DNA from: Algoriphagus limi
GTDB lineage: Bacteria; Bacteroidota; Bacteroidia; Cytophagales; Cyclobacteriaceae
Assembly (NCBI RefSeq): GCF_024919275.1
Contig: NZ_JANWGH010000001.1
Span: forward strand, 930,001-994,000
Length of the DNA: 64,000 nucleotides
Direction of reading: 5' to 3'
A model generated the notes under the pieces. It saw only the letters and a program-made list of their open reading frames with translations, had not been told where the DNA came from and made no database searches. Every line of letters starts with the position of its first letter. Within the stretch, counting starts at the first letter, position 1. A program made the translations under genes and the position numbers. Shown here in pieces: positions 17,271 to 26,745 of the stretch.

Positions 17271-18476
17271 ATGCAGGCTGTAGAAATCCAAAAATCCCAA
17301 AAGCAAGATACCTTCGAAGGAGTAGACTTTTTGGATATTGATGATCTGCTTACAGAGGAACATCAATTGATCCGAAACTCCATTCGGGATTTTGTGAAGA
17401 AGGAAATATCACCCTATATAGAATCATGGGCGCAAAATGCTTACTTCCCTGAATCCATTGTGAAGAAGTTTGGAGAAGTGGGTGCCTTCGGACCTCAAAT
17501 TCCTGTAGAATATGGAGGTGGTGGATTGGATTATATTTCCTACGGCCTGATCATGCAGGAAATAGAGAGAGGAGATTCTGGAATGCGCTCTACCGCATCT
17601 GTTCAAGGATCTTTGGTCATGTATCCTATTTACAAATTCGGTTCTGAGGAGCAACGAAAAAAATACCTTCCTAAGTTAGCCTCTGGTGAAATGCTAGGAT
17701 GCTTTGGTTTGACTGAGCCTGACCATGGTTCAAATCCATCAGGAATGGTGACCAACTTCAAGGATATGGGAGATCATTATTTGCTCAATGGTGCCAAAAT
17801 GTGGATCTCCAATGCTCCAAAAGCTGATATAGCAGTGGTTTGGGCGAAAAATGAGGAAGGCAGAATTCACGGTTTGATTGTGGAACGTGGTATGGAAGGA
17901 TTCTCTACCCCAGAGACACACAACAAATGGTCTCTAAGGGCCTCTTGCACAGGAGAGCTAGTCTTTGACAATGTGAAAGTTCCAAAGAAAAATCTCCTTC
18001 CTGGGAAATCGGGACTAGGTGCTCCCTTGATGTGTTTGGATTCTGCACGATATGGAATTGCGTGGGGAGTAATCGGGGCAGCGATGGATTGCTATGAATC
18101 AGCACGGAAATACGCAGCTGAACGAATCCAATTTGATAAGCCAATTGCGAGTTTCCAGTTGGTTCAAAAGAAACTTTCTGAAATGCTTACAGAAATCACT
18201 AAAGCACAATTACTCGCCTGGAAAGTAGGAAAGATGATGAATGAAGGAAAAGCCAAGACCGTCCATATTTCAATGGCCAAACGAAACAATGTTGAAATGG
18301 CACTAAATATTGCCCGGGAAGCAAGACAAATTCACGGTGGAATGGGAATTACTGGAGAATATCCAATCATGCGTCACATGATGAATTTAGAATCCGTGAT
18401 TACGTATGAAGGTACCCATGATATTCATTTATTGATTCTTGGAAATGAAATAACAGGAATCCCTGCTTTCAAATAA
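17271..18476 (+). CDS. Acyl-CoA dehydrogenase, glutaryl-CoA dehydrogenase type
   Basis: A 401-residue flavoprotein of the acyl-CoA dehydrogenase family whose sequence follows glutaryl-CoA dehydrogenase closely. Seen are GGGGLDYISYGLIMQEIERG with the MRSTASVQ region, GCFGLTEPDHGSNP (FAD and substrate binding), KMWISNAPKAD, ASCTGELVFDNVKVP and HGGMGITGEYPIMRHMMNLE. The catalytic base is Glu380 in TYEGTHDIH. Glutaryl-CoA dehydrogenase oxidises and decarboxylates glutaryl-CoA to crotonyl-CoA at the end of lysine and tryptophan breakdown. The divergent dioxygenase gene upstream fits a tryptophan connection. A terminator follows the stop. Confusion with another short-chain dehydrogenase is possible but less likely. 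Confidence 0.85.
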   Translation: MQAVEIQKSQKQDTFEGVDFLDIDDLLTEEHQLIRNSIRDFVKKEISPYIESWAQNAYFPESIVKKFGEVGAFGPQIPVEYGGGGLDYISYGLIMQEIERGDSGMRSTASVQGSLVMYPIYKFGSEEQRKKYLPKLASGEMLGCFGLTEPDHGSNPSGMVTNFKDMGDHYLLNGAKMWISNAPKADIAVVWAKNEEGRIHGLIVERGMEGFSTPETHNKWSLRASCTGELVFDNVKVPKKNLLPGKSGLGAPLMCLDSARYGIAWGVIGAAMDCYESARKYAAERIQFDKPIASFQLVQKKLSEMLTEITKAQLLAWKVGKMMNEGKAKTVHISMAKRNNVEMALNIAREARQIHGGMGITGEYPIMRHMMNLESVITYEGTHDIHLLILGNEITGIPAFK

Positions 18477-18496
18477 AAAATTGAAGACTAAAAGAA

Positions 18497-18526
18497 AAAG
18501 GTTCATGATAGTTTACATGAACCTTT
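18497..18526. terminator. Bidirectional terminator
   Basis: Eleven-base stem AAAGGTTCATG (18497-18507) / CATGAACCTTT (18516-18526), 8-base loop, T-run on the right and A-run on the left, so it works for the dehydrogenase (plus) and for the giant secreted protein (minus) whose stop is 30 bases away. Confidence 0.8.
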
Positions 18527-18555
18527 TTTATTGCCTTTATACCAAATGTTCAGTT

Positions 18556-21500
18556 TTAATGAACCTTAATCAATTTTCCCTGATAGATAGTTTGATTTTC
18601 AATTGGAAACTGTATCCAATAAATACCAGGACTAAGTTGGCGAACATCCAATTCAGCTTTTCCAATTTGCCAATTATTAACATTCACTGAAGAAGTGACA
18701 TTTTTTCCATCTGCACCATAGACAGACAGATTGCTAGCCTTAATCGGGGTATCTTCTGGGAATTCCAACATAACTGTTTCTCTTGCTGGATTCGGGTAAA
18801 TTCGAATAGCTTTTACCTCAAAAGCTGGTCTACCACCCAATCCTGCAATTGTCATTGTCACAGGTTCTATTAATGCTTGGCAGCCTTCTAAACTTGTTAG
18901 TAAAACTGAATATTCCCCCATCAAATGTACCCGTAAAGAAGATTCTGTGGCATTTGGAAGTAGCTCTCCATTTCTAAACCATTGATATTCGAATACTCCG
19001 GGAGGAGCAATTAAAATATCTCCATTAACTTCAATTTTTCCTTTTGGAAGCAAATTCACTTTTACTTCCACTACATCAGATTCAGCAATGCACCCCCCCT
19101 GATACCGGATAACCGCTTTATAAATTCCACTTTCGGATAAAGGTAAACTGGAGGAGTTTTGATTTGGAATTTCACTTCCATTTCTAAGCCATCTTATGAC
19201 TTCAAAATCACCCAAGGCTTCAATAGATAAGGAGGACTCCTCTCCTTCACAAAATTCTAAATTTCCAGAAAGCGTAACAGGCGTTTGCTCAAACCTATTT
19301 ACAGAAACAAGAGCCTGAACTTCTGTTACATTACCTGAAAGGTCAACAGCTCGAAGAATTACCGGAATATCCTTTCCAATATCCTCACAGGTAAATACTT
19401 CTTGACTTAAAGTAATTTCCTCAACAGAACAATTATCCTTCAATTCAAGAATCAAATCATCTTTTGAAATGGATTTGCTTCCTTGAGTAATATCAAGATC
19501 AATCTCGATATTCCGCACTTCTAAAATTGGTGCCAGTTTATCTTCGATCAGCACGGCAATATCAAAGGACCATTCTCCCCCATCTTGATTGGCTATAGAT
19601 AATTGAATATCATTTTCTCCCAAATCCCCACAGCTAAACTGACTTTTGGATAACTCCAAATTCAATCCAGTAGTATCAAAAGGCCAGTTTTCAAAGAGGG
19701 ATTCAAGGCCTAAGGTAGCCAAGCCTTGCGCATTCAATTCTAGACTCACCGCTTCCTTTACCGGTGGGAAAGGCCATTCCTCAACTTCCACAATCAAGGA
19801 CTCCGAACTGACGAAACAGCCATTTTCCAAGGCCAAGACAGCGGTATATCTTCCAGGACTGTCCACGATAATCGAATTTCCTTTCTCTCCCGGAAGCTGC
19901 TCTAAATCCTTTCTCCATTCCCAAACATCGTAATTCAATTCCTCTCCCAAGCGTAATTCTACGCTTCGCCCTTCATAGAGTGGGCCCTGGGCAGTCAAGG
20001 AAACCTTTTGGGATTCGAAAAATGTCAGTTGGGCATAGGTGGGATAAATCGTGGTGTTTCCAGAAGCATCAGTCACGATTACATCCAGGTCAATGGGGTA
20101 ATTTACCCGCTCAGAATCGATATCCGCGCAGGTCACGGATGTTTTACTCAGTCTAACTTGAATACCTTCTGGACCACAATTATCGGTAGGTGGTGAAACG
20201 ATGAAATCTTCCACGTCTAAGGTGAGTTCGCCTAGACTTAGATCAAAGTCATATTCAGCTGATTTCCATTCTAATACAGGTGGGATTTCATCGATTACTT
20301 GAATATTTATTTCCGATTCTTTTTTCGCACCATCCAATTTGGACAAGGTGACAAGAACGGTGTTCTCTCCAAGATCATTACAAGAGAATTGGCTTTGACT
20401 GAGGCTAACCTCTATGTCCTCGGCAATTGGCCATTCCATGAAAATTTGATCATTAGTCAGCTCAGCTAGACCATTTTGGTCCAGGCCTAAGCTTAGAGAG
20501 ACTTTGACCTCCGGAAAATCATCCACTACCTGAGTGACTTCAATGGTTTCGGATTGGACTATACAGCCTTTACTAAGTAATAATTTTGCATAATAAACTC
20601 CAGGCTGATCGATGCTTAGGGTTTTGGCAGTTTCACCCTCGATCGGGATGGAAGACTGGAAGAACCAGCCAACTACTTCATAATCCAATTCATCACCAAG
20701 TACCAAATCGATGGTCTGTCCAGAGACAAGCACCCCTGAGGGCTCAAGACTTACTTTGGTTGATTCAACGCTATTTAAAATCTGAACTTTTAACTCCCGA
20801 ATAAACCGATTGCCTGATGCATCTTCAGCGATCAATCGAACAGGGAATTCACCAAAAAACACTTCCGGATCCTCAAAGCTGCTACAGGTGATTTCAGGTC
20901 CTTCTACCCTGATCGGAAATGTTGAACAATTATCTAAGAAATCTACCGGGTCAAAGTCGGCAATAGAATACTCTGCTCTTCCAATGCTAGGATCAAACAC
21001 TACAATGGCATTTGCTGCATCAAAATACGGCGCGATGGTATCCAGTACGATCAACCGAGTGGTATCCTTGAAGACCTCCCCATCAAACTGACGAGTTGAA
21101 GTGACGATCAATTCCTGCTCTCCGATTGCATCACAACTGAGTTGGAAGCCTGTAGAGTATTCAAATGAAAAATCTTCATTGGGCTGCTCAACGAGTACTG
21201 CCTCTGGTGATAGAAAGGCCCTTCCTCCTTCATCGAGGAAGAGTTGCACCGAGTCCTTCAATACAGGTTCAAAGACTTCAGATTTTAGCAAAACCTTCAG
21301 AGAGACTTCATCATTGTAAACCCTTCGCTCTACATTCTGAAGGTTATAATTCTGGTCCAAAACCGGAAAAACATAAACCGGGGTAAAGTCAATTCTTGCA
21401 TATTCTTTTCCATTTTCTGAAATCCGATTCACATTGACTTCCAAATGCCCATAATGCTTTCCTCCATCAGTTAAGATCGGATTGTTAAAGCTTTGATCCC

Positions 21501-23040
21501 ATTGTTCTATACTATTCTGGTCTGCAGTCCATTTTTTATATGGATTGTAATTGAGCAATTCCAGTCGGTTTTTAAGGTAGTTGCGTTTTTCGCCTCGCAT
21601 TCCATCTCCGGCAACTCCTACATCATAATACATCACCCCTTGACCATCTTGGTTTTCATCGACATAAGACCGCTCAAATAATTCATCATGTCCAGCAAAA
21701 ACCGCGATCACTCCATATTCTTCAAACTTGGGATGAAGGATTCGCATTGGAACCCCTCCTTGGCCTGTAGCTAATTCATGATTAATAGGAACCCCATGCT
21801 CTCCTGAACTATAGGGGATATGATGAAATTGAACAAAAACCAATTGACCAGCTTCCTTTGCGTCCTTCAAGTTTGCCTCAAGCCAATCATATTGTGGACT
21901 TCCCGGGCCAAAACCACTCAAGTCATTTCCTCCAGCTGCCTGATAATCCGATAAGGTGTAATTTTCCTGAGTATCTGTTCCTAATGCACCTAATTCTTGA
22001 TTCTTAAGCTTCTGTTCACTAGGAAAATCTGATCGTTTTTGGTCTGGAGTTCCGTTGGAGGAATCCAACGTCAAAATAGTAATAGGGCCGTAATCAACCC
22101 GATAATAACTTTGTCTATGTTTCTGTAATGGATCTTCGGTGGATGTTTCAAAGTAGGCATGGAATCGAGACCTACCTAATTTTGGAAGGAATTCACCCCG
22201 CTCATTAAAACCATATCCACCATTTTTTGAACCATAATTTTCCCAATTCCCTAAAGCTGGAATAATAGGATATTTTGAAAGCCCCTGATCATATTCTCCC
22301 GCATTATGCCTCCAAAATTCATCCCAAGCTGGTTGATATCCTGATCCTTGAACCAAATCTCCGGGCATCAACAAAAAATCAGGGAGTCTTGAATTGACGG
22401 TCTTTAAATTGTATTCATATCCTTCCTTTTCGGTTAGGATATAATTCGAAATTTCGAAGCCTTGGTCGAGCGTGACTCCAAATTTTTCTTTCCAAGGTTG
22501 GAAAAAAGCAGCCGGTCTGGAGCTAATACTAGCAGGATACCAAGCCCTTCTTGTTACTCTTCCTAAAGGCTCTGTCTCACTGTCAGAAAGCGCTATAAAT
22601 CGAATGGATGACCAGTTATTTTTATCCGGAGCAGTGGTGAATCCACTAGTGAAAGACTCAGACCCTAGCTTAACTTGATAAAAATAGGGAGCATCTCTTT
22701 TTAACTCCTTCAAGACTATTTTGAACTTGTAGGTTTGATCCGGAAAAAGCCAACTCCCCTGATTCAATCCATTGATATTTTCAGATTTTTCAATTTGAGT
22801 GTAGTAAATCTCAGGAACTTCTTCTCCATTCAAACTCTCCGTTAAAATATGGTTTTGGTTCTCATCTAATAATATAAACTCTGCTACAGAAGTACCTGTT
22901 GACCAGAAAGTTATTTGATAATCACCATTGCCATATACTTGAAGATACGGTTTGACTCTAAATTCAGAATCCGAATTTGGAAGGAATGCCGACAGTCCAA
23001 AAACAAGCAATAAAAAAGCTGAAAAGTAGTAACGTTTCAT
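18556..23040 (-). CDS. Giant secreted metallophosphoesterase-like protein with Ig-like repeats and T9SS sorting domain
   Basis: A 1494-residue secreted protein (start MKRYYFSAF). A signal peptide is followed by a purple-acid-phosphatase-like N-terminal fold (about 30-140) and a metallophosphoesterase domain (about 145-460) with PGDLVQG, GNWE, QFHH and GHDE motifs. From about residue 600 the chain is modular: HYR-like segments (SCDAIGEQE, SCNDLGENT, SCGDLGEND; DNCS/DNCG; VTDASGN) alternate with PKD/Ig-like segments (GVYYAKLLLSKGC, GRYTAVLALENGC, GIYKAVIRYQGGC). The last 80 residues (IRIYPNPARETVML ... LSPGIYWIQF) are a type IX secretion sorting domain, so the protein is exported through the outer membrane. 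Several metal ligands differ from the family norm, so activity is uncertain. Confidence 0.85.
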   Translation of the reverse strand: MKRYYFSAFLLLVFGLSAFLPNSDSEFRVKPYLQVYGNGDYQITFWSTGTSVAEFILLDENQNHILTESLNGEEVPEIYYTQIEKSENINGLNQGSWLFPDQTYKFKIVLKELKRDAPYFYQVKLGSESFTSGFTTAPDKNNWSSIRFIALSDSETEPLGRVTRRAWYPASISSRPAAFFQPWKEKFGVTLDQGFEISNYILTEKEGYEYNLKTVNSRLPDFLLMPGDLVQGSGYQPAWDEFWRHNAGEYDQGLSKYPIIPALGNWENYGSKNGGYGFNERGEFLPKLGRSRFHAYFETSTEDPLQKHRQSYYRVDYGPITILTLDSSNGTPDQKRSDFPSEQKLKNQELGALGTDTQENYTLSDYQAAGGNDLSGFGPGSPQYDWLEANLKDAKEAGQLVFVQFHHIPYSSGEHGVPINHELATGQGGVPMRILHPKFEEYGVIAVFAGHDELFERSYVDENQDGQGVMYYDVGVAGDGMRGEKRNYLKNRLELLNYNPYKKWTADQNSIEQWDQSFNNPILTDGGKHYGHLEVNVNRISENGKEYARIDFTPVYVFPVLDQNYNLQNVERRVYNDEVSLKVLLKSEVFEPVLKDSVQLFLDEGGRAFLSPEAVLVEQPNEDFSFEYSTGFQLSCDAIGEQELIVTSTRQFDGEVFKDTTRLIVLDTIAPYFDAANAIVVFDPSIGRAEYSIADFDPVDFLDNCSTFPIRVEGPEITCSSFEDPEVFFGEFPVRLIAEDASGNRFIRELKVQILNSVESTKVSLEPSGVLVSGQTIDLVLGDELDYEVVGWFFQSSIPIEGETAKTLSIDQPGVYYAKLLLSKGCIVQSETIEVTQVVDDFPEVKVSLSLGLDQNGLAELTNDQIFMEWPIAEDIEVSLSQSQFSCNDLGENTVLVTLSKLDGAKKESEINIQVIDEIPPVLEWKSAEYDFDLSLGELTLDVEDFIVSPPTDNCGPEGIQVRLSKTSVTCADIDSERVNYPIDLDVIVTDASGNTTIYPTYAQLTFFESQKVSLTAQGPLYEGRSVELRLGEELNYDVWEWRKDLEQLPGEKGNSIIVDSPGRYTAVLALENGCFVSSESLIVEVEEWPFPPVKEAVSLELNAQGLATLGLESLFENWPFDTTGLNLELSKSQFSCGDLGENDIQLSIANQDGGEWSFDIAVLIEDKLAPILEVRNIEIDLDITQGSKSISKDDLILELKDNCSVEEITLSQEVFTCEDIGKDIPVILRAVDLSGNVTEVQALVSVNRFEQTPVTLSGNLEFCEGEESSLSIEALGDFEVIRWLRNGSEIPNQNSSSLPLSESGIYKAVIRYQGGCIAESDVVEVKVNLLPKGKIEVNGDILIAPPGVFEYQWFRNGELLPNATESSLRVHLMGEYSVLLTSLEGCQALIEPVTMTIAGLGGRPAFEVKAIRIYPNPARETVMLEFPEDTPIKASNLSVYGADGKNVTSSVNVNNWQIGKAELDVRQLSPGIYWIQFPIENQTIYQGKLIKVH

Positions 23041-23094
23041 GGACTGCATAAATGGCTAGCTATCAATAAAATAACAAAAGCTAAAAATGCAAAA

Positions 23095-24186
23095 TTATTT
23101 GATGCGAGATTTCAGAATAACAGACTGAATTGAATTCAGCGGATCATTTGAAAAAATGTAGATATTTCGCTGATCTATCCCTTTTCTTCCTTTTGGATCA
23201 AAAACAACTTTCAGATCCATACTTTCACCCGGCGCCAATTCGAGTTTAGGAAGCGTCAATTCCAAACATTCGCAATTTCCCTGCACTTTTTTAATCTCCA
23301 AAAGTTCTCTTCCACGATTGGTAAAAGTGTAGAACACTTCTTGAATTTCATCTTCCGAAATTTCCTTCAAATCAATTTCTGATGGGGAAATCCGCAAAGT
23401 TGGAACCAATCCCAATTGATCTTTGGAAAGGCTTGGATAAAACTCAAATACATTTGCGATGACATCAGCATCTGCTACTAGGGAATCCGGCCAGGTAAGT
23501 TGAATTGGATCCTCAAAAAAACCCAAATCATTCTTTTCAGCTCCAGAATAGGTGATTTCAAGTAAACCTCGATTTTTGCTTTCAATTGAATCCTGAAGCT
23601 GTTGAACCTGTATATGAGCAGGCCCAAAGTAATTCAAGCTATCACGATACAAGGTTGAATCTGAAAAATTATAGATTTCAACTGTTCGACTTGATGGTTC
23701 ATTCGTAAAAACATCCCCCATATTGATTTTTTCCATCCTCAAACCAATTTGACCTCGGACAACTGGATAATCAACTTCTGGATCAGTAGGAAAGGGAATA
23801 GATTTACCTTCAATAAACAGTGTATCCTGCATCCCAGCTAAATTTCCTTTCACTACCACCATTCTAGAAAAATCACCAACCGCAGAAGATGGATCAAAAC
23901 TCACTTGTAAATGACCTGATTCCCCGGCCGATATCGTATCCTTGGAATAATCAGCAGTAGTACAACCACAGTCTGTCCATACTCGCTCAATCCAAACACC
24001 AGAATCTAAAGAATGAGTGAATTCAAAAACCGCCATTTGTTCGCCCTGTTCTTCAAGAATAGTTCCTAAATCTACCTTATTGACTTTCCAAACCAGTCTG
24101 GATGGAATAGTATCCTGAGCTACAGCAGGTTGAATAAAGAATATCAGATTGGCTAGAAAAATGAATAAAACCGTAAATCGAATCAT
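23095..24186 (-). CDS. DUF1573 domain protein, exported
   Basis: A 363-residue exported protein with signal peptide (hydrophobic 4-22, ending AVAQD). Two DUF1573 modules are visible: the first at about 35-130 with WTDCGCTTADYSKDTISAGE and VSFDPSSAVGDF, the second at about 265-360 with VQGNCECLELTLPKLELAPGE and VVFDPKGRKGIDQRNIYIFSNDP. The double-cysteine turns CGC and CEC are the family marks. Such proteins are common in Bacteroidota envelopes but have no assigned biochemical role; the Ig-like fold suggests binding. A more divergent segment lies between the modules. The gene is 54 bases upstream of the giant phosphoesterase gene on the same strand, so they may be co-transcribed. Confidence 0.85.
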   Translation of the reverse strand: MIRFTVLFIFLANLIFFIQPAVAQDTIPSRLVWKVNKVDLGTILEEQGEQMAVFEFTHSLDSGVWIERVWTDCGCTTADYSKDTISAGESGHLQVSFDPSSAVGDFSRMVVVKGNLAGMQDTLFIEGKSIPFPTDPEVDYPVVRGQIGLRMEKINMGDVFTNEPSSRTVEIYNFSDSTLYRDSLNYFGPAHIQVQQLQDSIESKNRGLLEITYSGAEKNDLGFFEDPIQLTWPDSLVADADVIANVFEFYPSLSKDQLGLVPTLRISPSEIDLKEISEDEIQEVFYTFTNRGRELLEIKKVQGNCECLELTLPKLELAPGESMDLKVVFDPKGRKGIDQRNIYIFSNDPLNSIQSVILKSRIK

Positions 24187-24256
24187 GGTGGCAAATAACG
24201 TATAAATCCAAACGATTTATAGGCTCTTTTACGTATTTTGCGCCAAAATTTAACAA

Positions 24257-25231
24257 ATGGCAAGAGTACTGACAGGAATTCAAAGTAGCGGAAGGCCTCA
24301 TCTAGGAAATATCTTAGGAGCGATCAAGCCTGCTATCGAATTAGCAAAACAAAATGCTGAGGAGTCCTTCATTTTTATAGCAGATTTTCATTCCCTTACT
24401 ACCACTAAGGATGGAGAATTGAGGAAGCAAAACACCCTTGCCGTAGCTGCAGCATGGCTGGCTTTTGGATTGGATATCGAAAAAACAGTTTTCTACCGTC
24501 AATCCCGGAGACCAGAAGTAGCAGAATTGACTTGGTATCTAAACTGCTTCACTCCTTTCCCTATGCTAGCCAATGCCCATAGTTTCAAGGACAAAGCAGA
24601 TCGATTAGCAGATGTGAATGCTGGTCTTTTCACCTATCCAGTCTTAATGGCTGCTGACATCCTACTCTATTCCGCTGATTTAGTACCAGTGGGCAAAGAT
24701 CAAATGCAACATCTGGAAATGACTCGGGATATAGCTTCTGCATTCAATAGGATTATGGAAGAGGATATTTTCACAATTCCTGAGGCGAGAATTGCAGAGG
24801 AGGTAAAAACCATTCCGGGGACAGATGGGCAAAAAATGAGTAAATCCTATCAGAATACCATCGATATTTTTCTTCCAGAAAAACAGTTGAAGAAAAACGT
24901 CAATCAAATCGTAACTGATAGTACTCCATTAGAAGAACCGAAAGATCCTGACACCTGTAATGTCTATAAAATCTACAGTCTCTTAGCTTCTAAGGATCAA
25001 ATTTCAGAAATGAGGCAAAAATATCTTGGTGGGAATTACGGCTATGGACATGCCAAGAAAGAATTATTGGAGTTGATCCTTGAAAAATTCGTAAAAGAAA
25101 GAGAGGCATTTGACTTCTATATGAGTAATCCGAAAGAAATCGAAATTAAACTTTCTGCCGGTGAGGAGAAAGCAAAAATTGAAGGGGAAAAAATTCTTTC
25201 AAAAGTTCGACAGAAATTAGGATTCGCTTAA
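24257..25231 (+). CDS. trpS: Tryptophanyl-tRNA synthetase
   Basis: A 324-residue class I aminoacyl-tRNA synthetase that charges tRNA-Trp, normal length for bacterial TrpS. The HIGH-type motif appears as GRPHLGNILGAI (residues 12-23), the KMSKS loop as GQKMSKSYQ (about 194-202), with DLVPVGKDQMQHLEMTRDIA and NAHSFKDK between. The first ATG is used. The gene is divergent from the DUF1573 gene, 70 bases away, and ends in a strong terminator. No T-box, leader peptide or other tryptophan-sensing element is visible before it. Confidence 0.96.
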   Translation: MARVLTGIQSSGRPHLGNILGAIKPAIELAKQNAEESFIFIADFHSLTTTKDGELRKQNTLAVAAAWLAFGLDIEKTVFYRQSRRPEVAELTWYLNCFTPFPMLANAHSFKDKADRLADVNAGLFTYPVLMAADILLYSADLVPVGKDQMQHLEMTRDIASAFNRIMEEDIFTIPEARIAEEVKTIPGTDGQKMSKSYQNTIDIFLPEKQLKKNVNQIVTDSTPLEEPKDPDTCNVYKIYSLLASKDQISEMRQKYLGGNYGYGHAKKELLELILEKFVKEREAFDFYMSNPKEIEIKLSAGEEKAKIEGEKILSKVRQKLGFA

Positions 25232-25239
25232 AAATTAAA

Positions 25240-25264
25240 CCCCGTTTGAGAATATCAAACGGGG
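25240..25264. terminator. Bidirectional terminator after trpS
   Basis: Ten-base stem CCCCGTTTGA / TCAAACGGGG with a 5-base loop, followed by CTATTTTTAT on the plus strand and by a less perfect TTTAATTTTT on the minus strand. It separates the convergent trpS and the acidic protein gene. Confidence 0.82.
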
Positions 25265-25270
25265 CTATTT

Positions 25271-25693
25271 TTATCTACTCCTCCAAAGATCTTTTAAAGG
25301 CCTCCCATTTATCAGCATTACAAACCGGGCTGGATTTGGAATCAGCACAATCCGAACATCCTGTCGGTCAAATTGATCGGATTCAATAGGAACTCCTTCA
25401 TGTCCAGACACTTCATAACTCACCACACCTTTAGCATCAGCTTGAAGTGGTTTGTACTTATTAGCAATGTAAGCTGTAGGAAGTAAGATGTCAGTATCCG
25501 ACTTCAAAAGCTCATAGATTTTTTCAAGCTCCTTTTCTAAAACCTCCTCATATTCTTCATTGAAATCATCCTCCAAATCATGGAGGACTTCCTCAAGATC
25601 ATCGTAACTCTCATCACTATAATCCATCGCCGCTAGTTGGATCCGCTTTTCTACAATCTCAGTTAGTTCTTGGTCCAGCTTTTCCCAATTCAT
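25271..25693 (-). CDS. Acidic protein of unknown function
   Basis: A 140-residue soluble protein, strongly acidic in its N-terminal half: residues 22-65 are dominated by Asp and Glu (DEVLHDLEDDF type runs), probably one long helix or coiled coil. The C-terminal half has a beta-like pattern with DILLPTAYIANKY and IVLIPNPARFVMLINGRPLKDLW. No enzyme motif or membrane segment is seen. It is a single gene with its own terminator on one side and 83 bases before the reductase gene on the other. I know of no function; a conserved Bacteroidota protein is likely. Confidence 0.65.
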   Translation of the reverse strand: MNWEKLDQELTEIVEKRIQLAAMDYSDESYDDLEEVLHDLEDDFNEEYEEVLEKELEKIYELLKSDTDILLPTAYIANKYKPLQADAKGVVSYEVSGHEGVPIESDQFDRQDVRIVLIPNPARFVMLINGRPLKDLWRSR

Positions 25694-25776
25694 TCGTATT
25701 TGTTTTGGTTTTGAAAATTAATTTGAGCCACAAAGATCGGTAATAAGCCTCGCAAAGCATGGCATTTTCAAAGAAA

Positions 25777-26745
25777 TTAACCCATTAATAGAATCTTCCC
25801 ATTTCTACCTGGCTTTTCATATTCCATAATTGCCTCCCGGAAAGATTCTAATGGAAATTTCCCGGCAATATCAACTTGGGAATCTTCACTCATCAGAAAA
25901 TGAAAAACTTTACCAAATGCCTCAATTCGAGCTTTATGATCCAATTTTTCAGTCCAAGTACTCAACCAAAATCCTTCTAAAGTCAAATTCCTAAAGATCA
26001 ACAAACCGCTATTGATAGATAAATTATCCAAACTCAAAGCCCCAAAAACCATCATTTTCCCATTAGCTCTAAGACAAGACAAAGCTTGTGAACCAATTTT
26101 TCCTGATACTGCATCAAAAACCACATGTACCCCTCCTCCTGTTTGTTCAGGGATAATCTTATAGATTTTTTCCTTTTCGGTATTTACCACCAAGTCAGCC
26201 CCTAATTTTTTTAAAAGTTCTACTTGATCATCATGACGAACAGTAGCAGCTACCTTAATTCCCCTTTCCTTAGCCAATTGAATGGCAAACTTACCAAAAG
26301 CAGATGCTCCTGCAGTTATGAGCAACCATTGCCCCTCTTCCAGGCCTGATTCTTCCAACATTCCAAATGCAGTAAGCGGATTTACAAATGCTTGACAGGC
26401 TAACTCATCGGGCATATTTTGAGGAACAGGAATTACCCCTCCTACTGGTACGGCCACATATTCTCTCCAAGTTCCTAATGCGGTAAACATAACTCGCATT
26501 CCTTTTGAAAAACGACCGGAAGCGTCTCCTTTTTCAATAACACCTGCAGCTTCAAATCCGGCACTACTTGGGAGTCTAGGCGTGATCCCATACATACCTT
26601 GGATAAACATGATATCCGAAGGGTTAATGTTTCGAGCCGTAACTCGAATTAACACTTCATTTTCCTTGGGTGTAGGAATTTCAGATTCTCGCAATTCAAG
26701 TACTTCTAAAGGCTTACCTAGCTTTTCAAAAATGATCTCTTTCAT
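25777..26745 (-). CDS. MDR family NAD(P)H oxidoreductase (enoyl-thioester or quinone reductase type)
   Basis: A 322-residue medium-chain reductase of the zinc-free type, probably using NADPH. ARNINPSDIMFIQGMYGITPRLPSSAGFEAAGVI matches, in parts, the trans-2-enoyl-thioester reductase (MECR/ETR) and quinone reductase groups; the nucleotide-binding loop is ITAGASAFGKFAIQLAKERG (about residues 140-160). No structural zinc cysteines are found. Substrate could be an enoyl-CoA or a quinone. It is divergent from the SDR/acyl-CoA dehydrogenase operon, 111 bases away, suggesting a possible shared control and a role in the same fatty-acyl chemistry, though this is inference from position. Confidence 0.83.
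   Translation of the reverse strand: MKEIIFEKLGKPLEVLELRESEIPTPKENEVLIRVTARNINPSDIMFIQGMYGITPRLPSSAGFEAAGVIEKGDASGRFSKGMRVMFTALGTWREYVAVPVGGVIPVPQNMPDELACQAFVNPLTAFGMLEESGLEEGQWLLITAGASAFGKFAIQLAKERGIKVAATVRHDDQVELLKKLGADLVVNTEKEKIYKIIPEQTGGGVHVVFDAVSGKIGSQALSCLRANGKMMVFGALSLDNLSINSGLLIFRNLTLEGFWLSTWTEKLDHKARIEAFGKVFHFLMSEDSQVDIAGKFPLESFREAIMEYEKPGRNGKILLMG

Noticed and set aside
19646..22678. Many plus-strand open frames inside the giant secreted protein gene
   Set aside because: They are short, lack signals and motifs, and lie opposite a protein with continuous domain evidence.
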